Positions 27,492 to 36,820 of a DNA stretch of 64,000 nt are shown here, in pieces. The stretch comes from Paenisporosarcina quisquiliarum_A. GTDB lineage: Bacteria > Bacillota > Bacilli > Bacillales_A > Planococcaceae. The notes below the pieces were generated by a model. It ran no database searches. It saw only the letters and a program-made list of their open reading frames with translations, and was not told where the DNA came from. The position numbers were made by a program, and so were the translations under genes. How positions within the stretch are numbered: position 1 is the stretch's first letter; each line of letters starts with the position of its first letter. The stretch covers positions 4,093 to 68,092 of the forward strand of contig NZ_JBHZRU010000022.1 in the NCBI RefSeq assembly GCF_043641925.1, read 5' to 3'.

Positions 27492-28334
27492 ATGACATTT
27501 TCTATCGTTGGATATGATCCACAAACAAAAGAGCTCGGTGTTGCTGTTGCATCAAAGTTTTTAGCAGTTGGGGCAGTTGTTCCCTTTGCAAAAGCTGGAG
27601 TCGGAGCGATTGCCACACAGTCGTGGGCGAATTTAGATTATGGAAAACATGGGTTAGAGCTTTTAGAAAAAGGTCTTTCCCCTCAACAAGTTCTTGAAAA
27701 ATTAATACAGTCAGATGACAAATCTGCCTCAAGACAAGTTGGTATCATCGATGCTTTAGGAAGAAGTGTTACATTTACGGGAGAAGATTGTTTCGATTGG
27801 GCTGGTGGTTTTGCTGGCGATAATTTTGCAGTTCAAGGAAATATTTTAGTGGATCAACATACGGTTGAAGCGATGGAGTCAACTTTCCTACAAACACAAG
27901 GTTCATTAGCCGAGAGATTGTTGTCTGCCTTACTGGCGGGAGATTCAGCGGGTGGTGATAGCCGCGGGAAACAATCTGCAGCCTTGTTAATTGTTAAAGA
28001 AAATGGCAGTTATGGTGGCTACAATGATCGCTATATCGATTTACGAGTAGATGATCATGAGGAACCTGTTCAAGAGCTAACTCGATTATTAAAGTTACAT
28101 AAACTGTATTTTGAGCCTACATTGCCTGAAGATGTGGTTGAAGTGCAAGGCTTTCTTGCAAAAGAACTTCAAGAATTATTATACGAAAATGGCCATTTAC
28201 AGCGTGAGCTTTCTGAACATGATGATTTATTAAACGCTATTGAATCATATCATTTAATTGAAAACTTTGATGAACGTGTCCAACCTCGTGGCATGATTGA
28301 TCAAAAAGTTGTGGAATATATGCGAATTAAATAA
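27492..28334 (+). CDS. DUF1028 protein (predicted Ntn-hydrolase fold)
   Basis: This 280-residue protein begins MTFSIVGYDPQTKELGVAVASKFLAVG (split by variable positions), the DUF1028 signature, with Thr2 or Ser4 as the possible nucleophile after Met removal. The C-terminal 60 residues form a separate helical region, as in family members annotated with a putative peptidoglycan-binding tail. The ATG at 27492 is chosen for its AAGGAGG at 9 bp. It follows the K+ channel by 36 bp and may share its transcript. Confidence 0.85.
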   Translation: MTFSIVGYDPQTKELGVAVASKFLAVGAVVPFAKAGVGAIATQSWANLDYGKHGLELLEKGLSPQQVLEKLIQSDDKSASRQVGIIDALGRSVTFTGEDCFDWAGGFAGDNFAVQGNILVDQHTVEAMESTFLQTQGSLAERLLSALLAGDSAGGDSRGKQSAALLIVKENGSYGGYNDRYIDLRVDDHEEPVQELTRLLKLHKLYFEPTLPEDVVEVQGFLAKELQELLYENGHLQRELSEHDDLLNAIESYHLIENFDERVQPRGMIDQKVVEYMRIK

Positions 28335-28338
28335 ATGA

Positions 28339-28370
28339 GAAAAGCCATTCTATTGATGAATGGCTTTTTT
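28339..28370 (+). terminator. Terminator of the channel/DUF1028 unit
   Basis: An AAAAGCCATTC / GAATGGCTTTT stem with T-run, shared with the convergent lipoprotein gene. Confidence 0.85.
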
Positions 28371-28872
28371 ATTCGGATAATTGCTCTGCCAACTTGAGCA
28401 ATTCTCCTTCAATTTGAGATTCTTCTAATTCCGGCATTATTAACGTGTATAAATATGTAACATCTTTAACAACAACATCTAATCGATTTGGTGCCAAGTA
28501 AAAAGCTTGATATCCATTTTTCAATGTGATTTCTTTAGGTGTGGTATCAGGATATTCCACATTTGCAGTAGTGGTTGTAATTATTAATTCATTTGTATTT
28601 TCATCACTTGTTATAAAACTAGCTTCTGGATTGAGCCCTTTACCTCCGTAATCTGTAATGCCTAAAGAATTGAATTTCTTTGCATTGAATGGTAATTGCT
28701 CGGGTAAATTAACCTCGTACGGCAATGAATCAATGGCTACATCAACAGAAGGTGCACTATAAAATTTCATGGCTACCTCACTATTTTTCGATTCAACTAA
28801 CTTAGATGTATCTAAACTATTCTTACAAGCTGTTAACATTAACAAGCTAACTACTAAAATAATTTTCTTCAA
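28369..28872 (-). CDS. Lipoprotein, unknown function
   Basis: This 167-residue protein has a signal peptide and lipobox LTAC (Cys16). The mature part contains LPYEVNLPEQLPFNAKKFNS and a later NGYQAFYLAPNRLDVVVKDVTYLYTL. The layout recalls the DUF4367-like domain found in envelope lipoproteins and anti-sigma proteins of Bacillaceae, but the match is only by pattern. The start is TTG after GGGGGAT. Confidence 0.65.
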   Translation of the reverse strand: MKKIILVVSLLMLTACKNSLDTSKLVESKNSEVAMKFYSAPSVDVAIDSLPYEVNLPEQLPFNAKKFNSLGITDYGGKGLNPEASFITSDENTNELIITTTTANVEYPDTTPKEITLKNGYQAFYLAPNRLDVVVKDVTYLYTLIMPELEESQIEGELLKLAEQLSE

Positions 28873-28979
28873 ACATATCCCCCATATTGTGATTATACAG
28901 TTATTTACTATTTTCTGGCTGTTTTACCATAAATGAATATACATATATCGAATGCTTGAAAGGAGTTATCAACTAATAC

Positions 28980-29630
28980 ATGAAGATGCCTTATAACTTT
29001 AAGTTATTTTTATCGCTAAGTTTTTTCTTCGCATTTGGATTTGGGTTGATAGCTATCTTAGTTCGTCTGAATAAAATGGATCGTTTCGACAAATTAGTCA
29101 CAACTTATTTTCAAGATTTCGAGACTTCATTTTTAACAAATATCATGCAATCTTTCACTTACATTGGTTCTATGTCTTTCATTCATATTTTAGCCTTTGT
29201 CATTTTTATACTATTTTACTTCTTTTTGAAGGATCGATCAAAACTTCTTCTTTTCATTATCGTCTTACTCGGTTCACATTACCTTTTCCGTCTATTAAAA
29301 CAATTCTTCAAAAGAGCAAGACCCGATTTTCATCGTCTAATTGAGATTGGTGGATATAGTTTCCCAAGCGGGCATGCGACGAATGCTATCTGTATTTATG
29401 GAATACTCACCTTTGTTTTGTGGCATCATATCCCCGCTCGCTGGGGACGCTTCATTTTTTCTATTTTTAGCATCTTCATGATTCTTTCAATCGGACTCAG
29501 CCGAATCTATTTAGGCGTTCATTTTCCAAGTGATGTATTAGCTGGCTATTTAGCAGGTGGTTTTTTGCTGACAATGATTATTGGGTGTTATCAATTTGTC
29601 ATAGTAAAAATTGATGAGAGAACGTCCTAA
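28980..29630 (+). CDS. PAP2-family membrane phosphatase
   Basis: This 216-residue protein has six membrane helices and the three lipid phosphatase motifs: KQFFKRARP, PSGH and SRIYLGVHFPSD with the catalytic histidines. It would dephosphorylate undecaprenyl pyrophosphate or phosphatidic-type lipids at the outer face of the membrane, which supports lipid-carrier recycling. Single gene. Confidence 0.9.
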   Translation: MKMPYNFKLFLSLSFFFAFGFGLIAILVRLNKMDRFDKLVTTYFQDFETSFLTNIMQSFTYIGSMSFIHILAFVIFILFYFFLKDRSKLLLFIIVLLGSHYLFRLLKQFFKRARPDFHRLIEIGGYSFPSGHATNAICIYGILTFVLWHHIPARWGRFIFSIFSIFMILSIGLSRIYLGVHFPSDVLAGYLAGGFLLTMIIGCYQFVIVKIDERTS

Positions 29631-29750
29631 CACTACTCATAAATTCAGATTTAGGCATATCTTTTAACTACTATATGGCGAAAGCATAGAGTGACACTAT
29701 GCTTTTTCTTACTACTTACTATCCACACTACGTTTTGGAGGTACAAAAAT

Positions 29751-30875
29751 ATGACGAATGAAAAATACAAACCACTCTTAGAACCATTTGACTTTTCAAA
29801 TGGTGTTTCACTTAAGAATCGCATCGTAATGGCGCCAATGACGAACTACTCTTCCAATGAAGATGGTACAGTTTCAGACGAAGAAGTTTCTTATTATATT
29901 CGTCGCTCAAAAGGTGTCGGTATGGTGATTACTGCTTGTACATATGGAACCACAAATGGTCAAGGTTTTCCTGGTGAGTTTGCAGCACATACAGACGAAA
30001 TGATTCCGAGCTTAAAGCGATTAGCTTCAGCTATTAAAGATGAAGGCGCAAAAGCTATTTTACAAATCTTCCATGCTGGAAGACAGGTGCCGAAAGAGAT
30101 TGCACCGAACGGTGATGTTGTTAGCGCAAGTGCTATCGCTTATCCTGCTGAAGGCAAACCTGTTCCTCGTGCATTAACGGAAATTGAAATCGAAGCAATC
30201 ATTCGTGACTTCGGAGAGATGACTCGACGCGCAATTGAAGCTGGATATGATGGAGTTGAAATTCATGGTGCCAATACGTACTTAATACAACAGTTCTTTT
30301 CTCCACACTCAAACCGCCGTACCGATCGATTTGGTGGAACGTTAGAGAAGCGAATGACCTTCCCATTAGCTGTTGTAGATGAAGTGAAACGCGTTGTGAA
30401 TGAGTACGTAAAAGAACTATTTATCGTTGGGTATCGTTTCTCTCCTGAAGAACCGGAAGAACCGGGTATTACGATGGCTGATACACTCATTTTAGTAGAT
30501 AGATTAGCTTCAAAAAATCTAGATTATTTACATGTCTCTCTTATGGATTTTTGGTCTACACCTAAGCGAGGCGTTGAAGATACTCGTTCACGTATCGAAC
30601 TCTTACAAGAAGTCATTGGGGATAGAGTTCCGCTTATTGGTGTTGGATCCATCTATACCGCAGAAGATGCACGAAAAGCTCTAACTTCTGGAGTACCGTT
30701 AATCGGGTTAGGTCGGGAGTTATTAATTGACCCAGAATGGGTTCAAAAGATTGAGCAAGGTCGCGAAGATGAAATTGTCACAAAGCTTGAAATCGATAAA
30801 CAAGAAGAGTTAGATCTTCCCACTCCCCTATGGCAAAGAATCATAAAAAATCCAGGATGGGTTCCTGGCATATAA
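29751..30875 (+). CDS. Old-yellow-enzyme-type NADH-dependent flavin oxidoreductase (YqiG-like)
   Basis: This 374-residue FMN enzyme has the OYE barrel: FSNGVSLKNRIVMAPMTNYS, the substrate-binding EIHGANTYLIQQFFSPHSNRR (a variant of HGAHGYLLxxFLSP), and phosphate binding in LIGVGSIYTAEDARKAL. The usual second His of the HxAH motif is replaced (HGANTYL), as in several Firmicute relatives. The ATG at 29751 is chosen because TTGGAGG lies at 8 bp. An upstream frame to 29691 lacks an RBS. Confidence 0.88.
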   Translation: MTNEKYKPLLEPFDFSNGVSLKNRIVMAPMTNYSSNEDGTVSDEEVSYYIRRSKGVGMVITACTYGTTNGQGFPGEFAAHTDEMIPSLKRLASAIKDEGAKAILQIFHAGRQVPKEIAPNGDVVSASAIAYPAEGKPVPRALTEIEIEAIIRDFGEMTRRAIEAGYDGVEIHGANTYLIQQFFSPHSNRRTDRFGGTLEKRMTFPLAVVDEVKRVVNEYVKELFIVGYRFSPEEPEEPGITMADTLILVDRLASKNLDYLHVSLMDFWSTPKRGVEDTRSRIELLQEVIGDRVPLIGVGSIYTAEDARKALTSGVPLIGLGRELLIDPEWVQKIEQGREDEIVTKLEIDKQEELDLPTPLWQRIIKNPGWVPGI

Positions 30876-30877
30876 AT

Positions 30878-30922
30878 AAAAAAAGATTGAAACGGCATTG
30901 ATGCTCGTTTCAATCTTTTTTT
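30878..30922. terminator. Bidirectional terminator
   Basis: An AAAAAGATTGAAACG / CGTTTCAATCTTTTT stem between convergent genes. It overlaps the end of the GNAT gene. Confidence 0.85.
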
Positions 30923-31440
30923 TGATATTCAATAGCGAACAACCGAACATCTTCGGAAGTTGACGTATATTTAATCTTTCCTTCGTCTTTCATTCCCAAT
31001 TTCTGAAGAAGGTTTGCAGATTTTTCATTATCAAGTGAAGTAAAGCCAACAATTCGGTGGTGCCCTAAGATTTCAGCACCATACGATAAGGTGCTTTGTG
31101 CTGCCTCAAACGCATACCCTTTGCCCCAATACTTAGAAAGTAATGCAAATCCAAGATCAACATCTTTTAAGAAATCACGATATAAAAGACCACAAAGTCC
31201 TATTGGTTTTGCGTTTTCCTTCAATTCAATTAAGTACAAGCCAATTCCATGCTCATTATACATAGTCATGGGTCCTTCTTTGATGTACTTTTTCGCATCT
31301 TCAACTGTACGAATGCCGCGGTCTCCGATGTATTTAATCCAATCTGGTTCATTTAAAAGGGTTACGATAAACTCTGCATCTTCCTCAGATAAATGTCGGA
31401 GTATTAGCCTGTCTGTTTCTAAAATTTTTATGTCCTTCAC
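30910..31440 (-). CDS. GNAT acetyltransferase, RimJ/RimL-like
   Basis: This 176-residue protein begins KILETDRLILRHLSEEDAEF, the standard N-terminus of RimJ/RimL-type acetyltransferases, with the CoA loop in LLSKYWGKGYAFEAAQS and SLDNEKSANLLQKLGM near the end. The likely acceptor is a protein N-terminus or a small amine. The start is GTG. Confidence 0.88.
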   Translation of the reverse strand: MKDIKILETDRLILRHLSEEDAEFIVTLLNEPDWIKYIGDRGIRTVEDAKKYIKEGPMTMYNEHGIGLYLIELKENAKPIGLCGLLYRDFLKDVDLGFALLSKYWGKGYAFEAAQSTLSYGAEILGHHRIVGFTSLDNEKSANLLQKLGMKDEGKIKYTSTSEDVRLFAIEYQKKD

Positions 31441-31470
31441 CTCTTACACTTATAAAGATTTCTTACATAA

Positions 31471-32145
31471 TTAGTCTCCTACTTTTTCAATCAACTCAGG
31501 CGAATTATTTTTCAGAGAGTTCACTTTGTCCGATACTTCGTATGCTTCTAGATGACCATCTTCGAGAGGAATTAAAAACTTCTTTAAATCAGCCAAAGTA
31601 TTCAATTCTGGATTTAACCACTTTTGTTCATCAGAGGGTTTTAAAATGACAGGCATTCGATCATGAATATGTGACATAAGTTCATTTGGTGATGTTGTTA
31701 AAATCGTACATGAATGAACAGTATCCCCTTCAGGAGATTTCCAAGATTCCCATAAACCAGCCATTGCAAAAAGTTCATCATTTTTCATTTTGATGCGCAT
31801 GGGAATTTTTCGGTCGTCCGTTCGTTTCCACTCGTAAAAAGAATCTGCAATGATGAGACATCTTTTCCTCTTGAAAGCTTCTCGAAAACTAGGCTTTTCA
31901 TGTACAGTTTCTGAACGGGCATTAATCATTTTAAAGCCAATCTTCGATTCTTTTGCCCACGGTGGAATTAGGCCCCATTTTAAAAACCCGAGTCTATTTT
32001 TCGAACCATCGTTAACGACTGATAGGACCATTTGAGAAGGTGCAATATTATAGCTTTCTTCGTATTTAGTTATATCGAAAGTGGCTTCCCCAAACCGATC
32101 TTCTATTACTTGAAAGTCAGCAGTTAAACTATACCGTCCACACAT
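31471..32145 (-). CDS. SRAP (SOS response-associated) protein, YedK/HMCES family
   Basis: This 224-residue protein forms a thiazolidine crosslink with abasic sites in single-stranded DNA and so shields them. The catalytic set is visible: Cys2 in MCGRYSL, Asn in INARSET, Glu in SFYEWKR and His in HIHDRMPV. The start is fixed at the ATG at 32145 because Cys2 must become N-terminal after Met removal. A GTG three codons earlier would prevent this. Confidence 0.92.
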   Translation of the reverse strand: MCGRYSLTADFQVIEDRFGEATFDITKYEESYNIAPSQMVLSVVNDGSKNRLGFLKWGLIPPWAKESKIGFKMINARSETVHEKPSFREAFKRKRCLIIADSFYEWKRTDDRKIPMRIKMKNDELFAMAGLWESWKSPEGDTVHSCTILTTSPNELMSHIHDRMPVILKPSDEQKWLNPELNTLADLKKFLIPLEDGHLEAYEVSDKVNSLKNNSPELIEKVGD

Positions 32146-32212
32146 TTCTTTCACCGTCCTCTATTAGCAATATATTCGTTGTTTACTCCTTGTTTTCCCT
32201 TTTATTCAGCTA

Positions 32213-32250
32213 AAAAAACCGTCCATGATCAATCGAAAAGGACGGTTTCA
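32213..32250 (-). terminator. Terminator of the PH-domain gene
   Basis: An AAACCGTCC / GGACGGTTT stem 10 bp beyond the stop codon. Confidence 0.75.
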
Positions 32251-32260
32251 CAACTTGCAA

Positions 32261-32875
32261 TTATTGATTAATATACAACTCAAATGTATCTTTGAAATCT
32301 TTTTTAGCGTATTTCATCCGATTCTCATGCAACCAATTTTGTGAGAATCGAGCAATATCTTCAAATGACTGAGCAGGAGTCACTTGGTTATTGCTAATAC
32401 GCCCTATAGATTGAGAAGCATAACTCAAGCTAGTTTCAGCAATTGCATATTTCTTTTCGTTTTCTTTCACTTCCAGTGAGATTGCAAATAAGACTTTATA
32501 AAGATCTTTAATTTCCGTTAAAAACCGTTTATGAATATCAACTGATAATGGTGTACTGCCAATCGTGAATTTGATTTCGACATCTAAATCGATGGTACCC
32601 GCCGTTTCTAGAGCTACATTGGTAATTGGATGCAGTGCATATTCGTACCGCTTCAATGTTCTTTTTTTACTAACGGCATTTGCGCCGTCCACGTGAATTA
32701 GTGCTTTGTTTGTAAAACAATATTCATCTGCTTTGGTCTTAATCAAGAAGAAAATTTCTTCTCCTGATTCGTGCATAACAAAATCGTCTGCTTCAGTCTT
32801 ATCAAAATCAGCTTTCGGTACCACAATGCCAATATCCGATAAACCTAATGCTTCTGCCGCTAACTTTTTAAACAT
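32261..32875 (-). CDS. PH-domain protein (YvbH-like)
   Basis: This 204-residue protein has a bacterial PH-like domain at residues about 5-130 (ADEYCFTNKALIHVDGANAVSKKRTLKRYEY, in variable parts) and a helical C-terminal region like the YvbH oligomerisation part. It is soluble. Function is unknown. RBS AAGGGGG. Single gene. Confidence 0.78.
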   Translation of the reverse strand: MFKKLAAEALGLSDIGIVVPKADFDKTEADDFVMHESGEEIFFLIKTKADEYCFTNKALIHVDGANAVSKKRTLKRYEYALHPITNVALETAGTIDLDVEIKFTIGSTPLSVDIHKRFLTEIKDLYKVLFAISLEVKENEKKYAIAETSLSYASQSIGRISNNQVTPAQSFEDIARFSQNWLHENRMKYAKKDFKDTFELYINQ

Positions 32876-32979
32876 CGATTTTCCCCCTTAAATTTCAATC
32901 GTATGTTTCTATTACGAATAAACATACACGAAGTTTCAATTTATCAGAATGCCGATTTTGAAATTCTATTTTTATTCAT

Positions 32980-34080
32980 TTATTTCAATGCCCCTACACT
33001 CGTAAGTTTTGTTTCAACAGTTATCTCAAACTGTGCTTTTGCTAATAATTCTTCCGTTAAACCAGTTGGCCAATCTCCTTTATAACGCATTCGAAGGGTT
33101 TCAAACATGCCAATAGGTTCGATTGAAAGCTCCTGACATTTTTCTAACAAAGATCTAATATCGTTTTCGATATTTTTACTCACTTCTTTTTCAAGAGTTT
33201 CAACATGCTTTTTATTGGCTAAGTCTTTATCGCCTTCATATTCACTTAATGTACCTTCAAATTTCAAGTCCATGATAACCTTCGGTGATTCTAAATTTTC
33301 GGTCTTCACTTTAGCTTTCGATTTCACAAATTCTAAAGCTACTTTCTCTTTCTCTTCATCGTCTAGAGTAAGAGCAAATACACTTAATTTTTCTCTACCA
33401 CGCAATATTTGAATAATCTTGGCTTCTTGTTTGGTGAAAATGGTCTCCATTTTTCCGTTACTGAACATGGCAAGTCCTTCTATATGGATGACGTCATCTT
33501 TTAGTTCCACATATGGTGCAATCGTATCCCTTAATGGATCGGTTTCATCATAGACAAATTCATGTATCGTTGTGAAAGGACTGAAAAATGTATATTGCCT
33601 TGGGTGGAATAAATTGTTGATATAGGAACTTGTATTCTGTTTGTCTGGGTATTCCATTCTCAGCATTTCTTCAGCAGATTCTTTTACTACCCCTACAAAT
33701 ACACTTGACCTTACATCTGCGTCTTTAAATAAATACTCAACCATTTCTTTCATTTGTCCTTTTCTAGCAAATTCCTCGCTGAATAATACGACTCTGAGTT
33801 GTTTCAAAGAGACTGTTTTATCTGCACGGGAAGAAATATCAACCAGCCCTTTATGCAACATATCCGTATCAACCGTAATGACTTGCGTATGTTTCTCCGC
33901 CTCAAGAGCCGGTTGCGGCATAATAACCGTCAATCTCATGTTGTCATTATCAATATAATCAAAACCAGCAACACTAATCATTCCTAATCTTTCTAACGAT
34001 GGTTGCGTTCCTTGCTTAGTCGTACACCCATTCAATACTAAAAGAATACTAATCGCCATTATGAATCGAGAAGCTGTCAT
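32980..34080 (-). CDS. gerAC: Spore germination protein, Ger(x)C family
   Basis: This 366-residue lipoprotein is the C subunit of a GerA-type germinant receptor. It has a signal peptide with lipobox (LNGC, about residue 19), then the Ger(x)C N-terminal region (GMISVAGFDYID) and the C-terminal domain from about residue 200. It sits on the outer face of the inner spore membrane. It is the last gene of the A-B-C operon, with a 4-bp gap to the B subunit. Confidence 0.92.
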   Translation of the reverse strand: MTASRFIMAISILLVLNGCTTKQGTQPSLERLGMISVAGFDYIDNDNMRLTVIMPQPALEAEKHTQVITVDTDMLHKGLVDISSRADKTVSLKQLRVVLFSEEFARKGQMKEMVEYLFKDADVRSSVFVGVVKESAEEMLRMEYPDKQNTSSYINNLFHPRQYTFFSPFTTIHEFVYDETDPLRDTIAPYVELKDDVIHIEGLAMFSNGKMETIFTKQEAKIIQILRGREKLSVFALTLDDEEKEKVALEFVKSKAKVKTENLESPKVIMDLKFEGTLSEYEGDKDLANKKHVETLEKEVSKNIENDIRSLLEKCQELSIEPIGMFETLRMRYKGDWPTGLTEELLAKAQFEITVETKLTSVGALK

Positions 34081-34084
34081 TTCT

Positions 34085-35167
34085 TCACCTCATTTTTCTC
34101 CTTCTGACCAAATGAACTAGACATAAAAGGATCGGCCATAATATAAGACCATAACTAAAAAGGAATGTTTGTTCATAAAAAGTTTTTTTTACAGTTTGAG
34201 AAATAGGAAGATTAATGACGACATACGTCAATATAGCAACAGCATAAATATGATATTGGCTATTTTTATTTCGAAGAGAATCTACACCTTTTTTAGCCAT
34301 CCATAAATAAGCTCCAGCTGTCGTTAAGATTAAGAATACCCATAAAGTAATTCCTATCTTATCAATTCTTTCAACAAAAGAGAGGTCTACCGCTTGGAAC
34401 AATTTCAAAACAGGAAAGAGAATATGCTCCAGTTGCCATTCCGTAAAATACATAACACTAACAATTCCAACCATTAAGTAGAACAATATTGTTATCCAAA
34501 TGCCAATCGATGCATGTTTGAAGGCTTTGTCGGGTTTTCGGATATATGGGAAAAAGAACATAATTAATTCATATCCAACAATTGAATTGTATCCACTTTT
34601 GATTGCTTCCCCAAACTCCTTACCTGTGAAGTTAAAAAGTGGAAGAAGATGCCGAATTTCTCCATTTTCAAATCCCCATCGCAGAAAATAGACCATCCAG
34701 CCTGTTAAAAAAAGTGTCAATATACAAAACCTAGCAAGGGATTTTATACCTCCTTTAACGATAAACACCGTCACTAAAATAAAGAAGATTAAATGTCCCG
34801 TTATCGATCGCTCTGGCAATATCGAGACTTGTACGAGAACTAAATAATTATCTATAATCGCAGCAAAAAGAACGATTGCATATAGGAGTAATATAAAATT
34901 TAATGATTTTCCAATCCATTTTCCTAAAAGTTTTTCATGGATATCAAACAAGTCATCATCTTTATACTGTAATCCAAGCCAAATCATAGGGATGATTGTT
35001 AGATTTGCAACGAGACCAAATAGAAGTGGGATCCACCATTGACTGTAGCCTAATGGACTTAACGAGTTATTCATAGACAGTAATCCCATGCCAACTATAA
35101 TATTCTGAATCAGAAATATTACATGGTACCCATTTAAAATTTTCTTTTTAGTTACATCCAATTTCAA
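34085..35167 (-). CDS. gerAB: Spore germination permease-like B subunit (GerAB/ArcD/ProY family)
   Basis: This 360-residue protein has ten membrane helices and the Spore_permease signature. It forms the germinant-binding transmembrane subunit of the receptor. The N-terminus has IIVGMGLLSMNNSLSPLG. The length fits the family. RBS GGGGGG. Confidence 0.93.
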   Translation of the reverse strand: MKLDVTKKKILNGYHVIFLIQNIIVGMGLLSMNNSLSPLGYSQWWIPLLFGLVANLTIIPMIWLGLQYKDDDLFDIHEKLLGKWIGKSLNFILLLYAIVLFAAIIDNYLVLVQVSILPERSITGHLIFFILVTVFIVKGGIKSLARFCILTLFLTGWMVYFLRWGFENGEIRHLLPLFNFTGKEFGEAIKSGYNSIVGYELIMFFFPYIRKPDKAFKHASIGIWITILFYLMVGIVSVMYFTEWQLEHILFPVLKLFQAVDLSFVERIDKIGITLWVFLILTTAGAYLWMAKKGVDSLRNKNSQYHIYAVAILTYVVINLPISQTVKKTFYEQTFLFSYGLILWPILLCLVHLVRRRKMR

Positions 35168-35175
35168 TCCCCCCG

Positions 35176-36654
35176 CTATTTAGTAGGTTTTTTCTCTCTC
35201 TTTGCTCTAGACATTCCAGTTCTTTTTTGAACAAAAGTTAATGGAAAACGAACGACACTATCAAACAGATCTGACCAGGAGCGTGGAATAACAGGTGTCA
35301 AATATGGCGTTCCAAGTGATGTTAAATTTAATAAGTGATTCATCAGCCAAGCAAACGCCAACATTTGACCTAACAAGCCGAATAATCCAGCTGCCAAAAT
35401 AAAAATGTACCGCACAAAGCGACTGGCATTACTCATAAGGTAATTGGGCATTAAGAATGATAACAGTGCGGAGACAGCCACAAGGACAATGAGTGTATTA
35501 CTTACAAGACCCGCTTGAACTGATGCAGTCCCAATTACAATACCTCCCACAATACCAATTGTCTGACCGATTTTGGTAGGCATTCGAGACCCAGCCTCTT
35601 TCAAAATTTCAATGATTAGTTCTATAAATAGCACTTCAATTACCGGAGGAAAAGGAACCCTACTTCTTGATTCCATGATCATAATCAATAATTCAAATGG
35701 AAGGATTCCTGGATGATAAGATAGAGCTGAAATATACGTAGGCGTCAGCATAATGGTGATAATAAAGCCCATAAATCGCAAAATTCTTAACAGACTAGCC
35801 GTTGTCCAACGGTTATAAAAATCTTCTGGAGAATTAAACATTTCAAGAAAAGATGAAGGACAAATCATGACCGTTTGACTATTTTCCATTGCTACAATGA
35901 TTCTTCCATCCAATAAGGAATTCACCGCAGCATCTGGCCTCGATGTCGCACCGTATTGTGGGAAAGGTGAATAAGGATTATCCTCAAGTAATTGTTTAAG
36001 AATGACGAGGTCAACATACCCTGTAAAATCAATTTGCTGAATGCGTTCTTGTAGCCTCTTAAGATTTTCATCATTAACGAGATGCTCAATATACATAATA
36101 GAAATCTTAGTATTTGTTTCTTGACCAATAGTGTAATCTTTACTTTTCAACCCTGTCTGATGAATTCTTCTTTTGATAAGAGATAAATTTACGGTCAGTG
36201 ACTCTGTAAAAGAGTCTTGTGGACCAAGTACGGTCGCTTCATTTTCAGAAGAAGTAATTGCTCGTTCTGGCGGACTGAATGTATGAGCTTGCAAATATTG
36301 TTGTTTATTGTGGTGAAAAATAACGGTATCACCGTTAACAATAGCCATTAAAAGCTTTTGCTTATTGCTTCCATCAATTGCATCAAATGTATTCATTACT
36401 GAGCCTTTATCATTTACAAGTGGAAAGATGATCATTTTATGTAAAAGGACAGGCTCAATTAGCGAACTCAAATAGATCACTGTAACAAGTCCATCTTTTG
36501 TTTGATACTCTTTGAAAACAGCATCATCAATATCAGTTAAATCTTTTTTAAGAGCGTCTAACGAAATTGGTGCGAGTTGCTTCTGATGTGATGGCGGAGA
36601 AGGTTTTTCCTTACTATTTTCAACTGCTTGTCGTGCTCGTTTCCATATTTTCAT
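35176..36654 (-). CDS. gerAA: Spore germination protein A subunit (GerAA family)
   Basis: This 492-residue protein has a large cytoplasmic N-terminal domain (residues 1-275, containing DLVILKQLLEDNPYSPFPQ and RPDAAVNSLLDGRIIVAMENS) and a C-terminal membrane domain with PFPPVIEVLFIELIIEILKEAG (read in two parts). It is the first gene of the receptor operon. Such operons are normally read by sigma G in the forespore; I could not identify a convincing sigma G promoter. Confidence 0.94.
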   Translation of the reverse strand: MKIWKRARQAVENSKEKPSPPSHQKQLAPISLDALKKDLTDIDDAVFKEYQTKDGLVTVIYLSSLIEPVLLHKMIIFPLVNDKGSVMNTFDAIDGSNKQKLLMAIVNGDTVIFHHNKQQYLQAHTFSPPERAITSSENEATVLGPQDSFTESLTVNLSLIKRRIHQTGLKSKDYTIGQETNTKISIMYIEHLVNDENLKRLQERIQQIDFTGYVDLVILKQLLEDNPYSPFPQYGATSRPDAAVNSLLDGRIIVAMENSQTVMICPSSFLEMFNSPEDFYNRWTTASLLRILRFMGFIITIMLTPTYISALSYHPGILPFELLIMIMESRSRVPFPPVIEVLFIELIIEILKEAGSRMPTKIGQTIGIVGGIVIGTASVQAGLVSNTLIVLVAVSALLSFLMPNYLMSNASRFVRYIFILAAGLFGLLGQMLAFAWLMNHLLNLTSLGTPYLTPVIPRSWSDLFDSVVRFPLTFVQKRTGMSRAKREKKPTK

Positions 36655-36739
36655 TCATTCACTTCCCTTCGTTTTGAAGGTTTCGTATTTGAAGAAAGTT
36701 TTGCCATATGGAATGGTATTTATTCGCAAAACGATATGA

Positions 36740-36786
36740 TTGACATTCATAAACTCATGCCTTAATATTAGTTACATAAAGTAACT
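36740..36786 (+). promoter_or_regulatory. Promoter with operator palindrome for the glyoxalase-like gene
   Basis: TTGACA (36740-36745), a 17-bp spacer and TATAAT-like TAATAT (36763-36768) form a near-ideal housekeeping promoter. The inverted repeat AGTTAC (36770-36775) / GTAACT (36781-36786) covers the expected start point, and a further half site ATGTAACTT follows at about 36797. This suggests repression at the start site. Confidence 0.7.
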
Positions 36787-36820
36787 TAATTTATAAATGT
36801 AACTTAAAAGGAGAATGTAT

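Noticed and set aside
36655..36739. Sigma G promoter for the gerA operon
   Set aside because: A GAATA / CATATGG-like pair exists at a plausible spacing, but the match is too weak to call.
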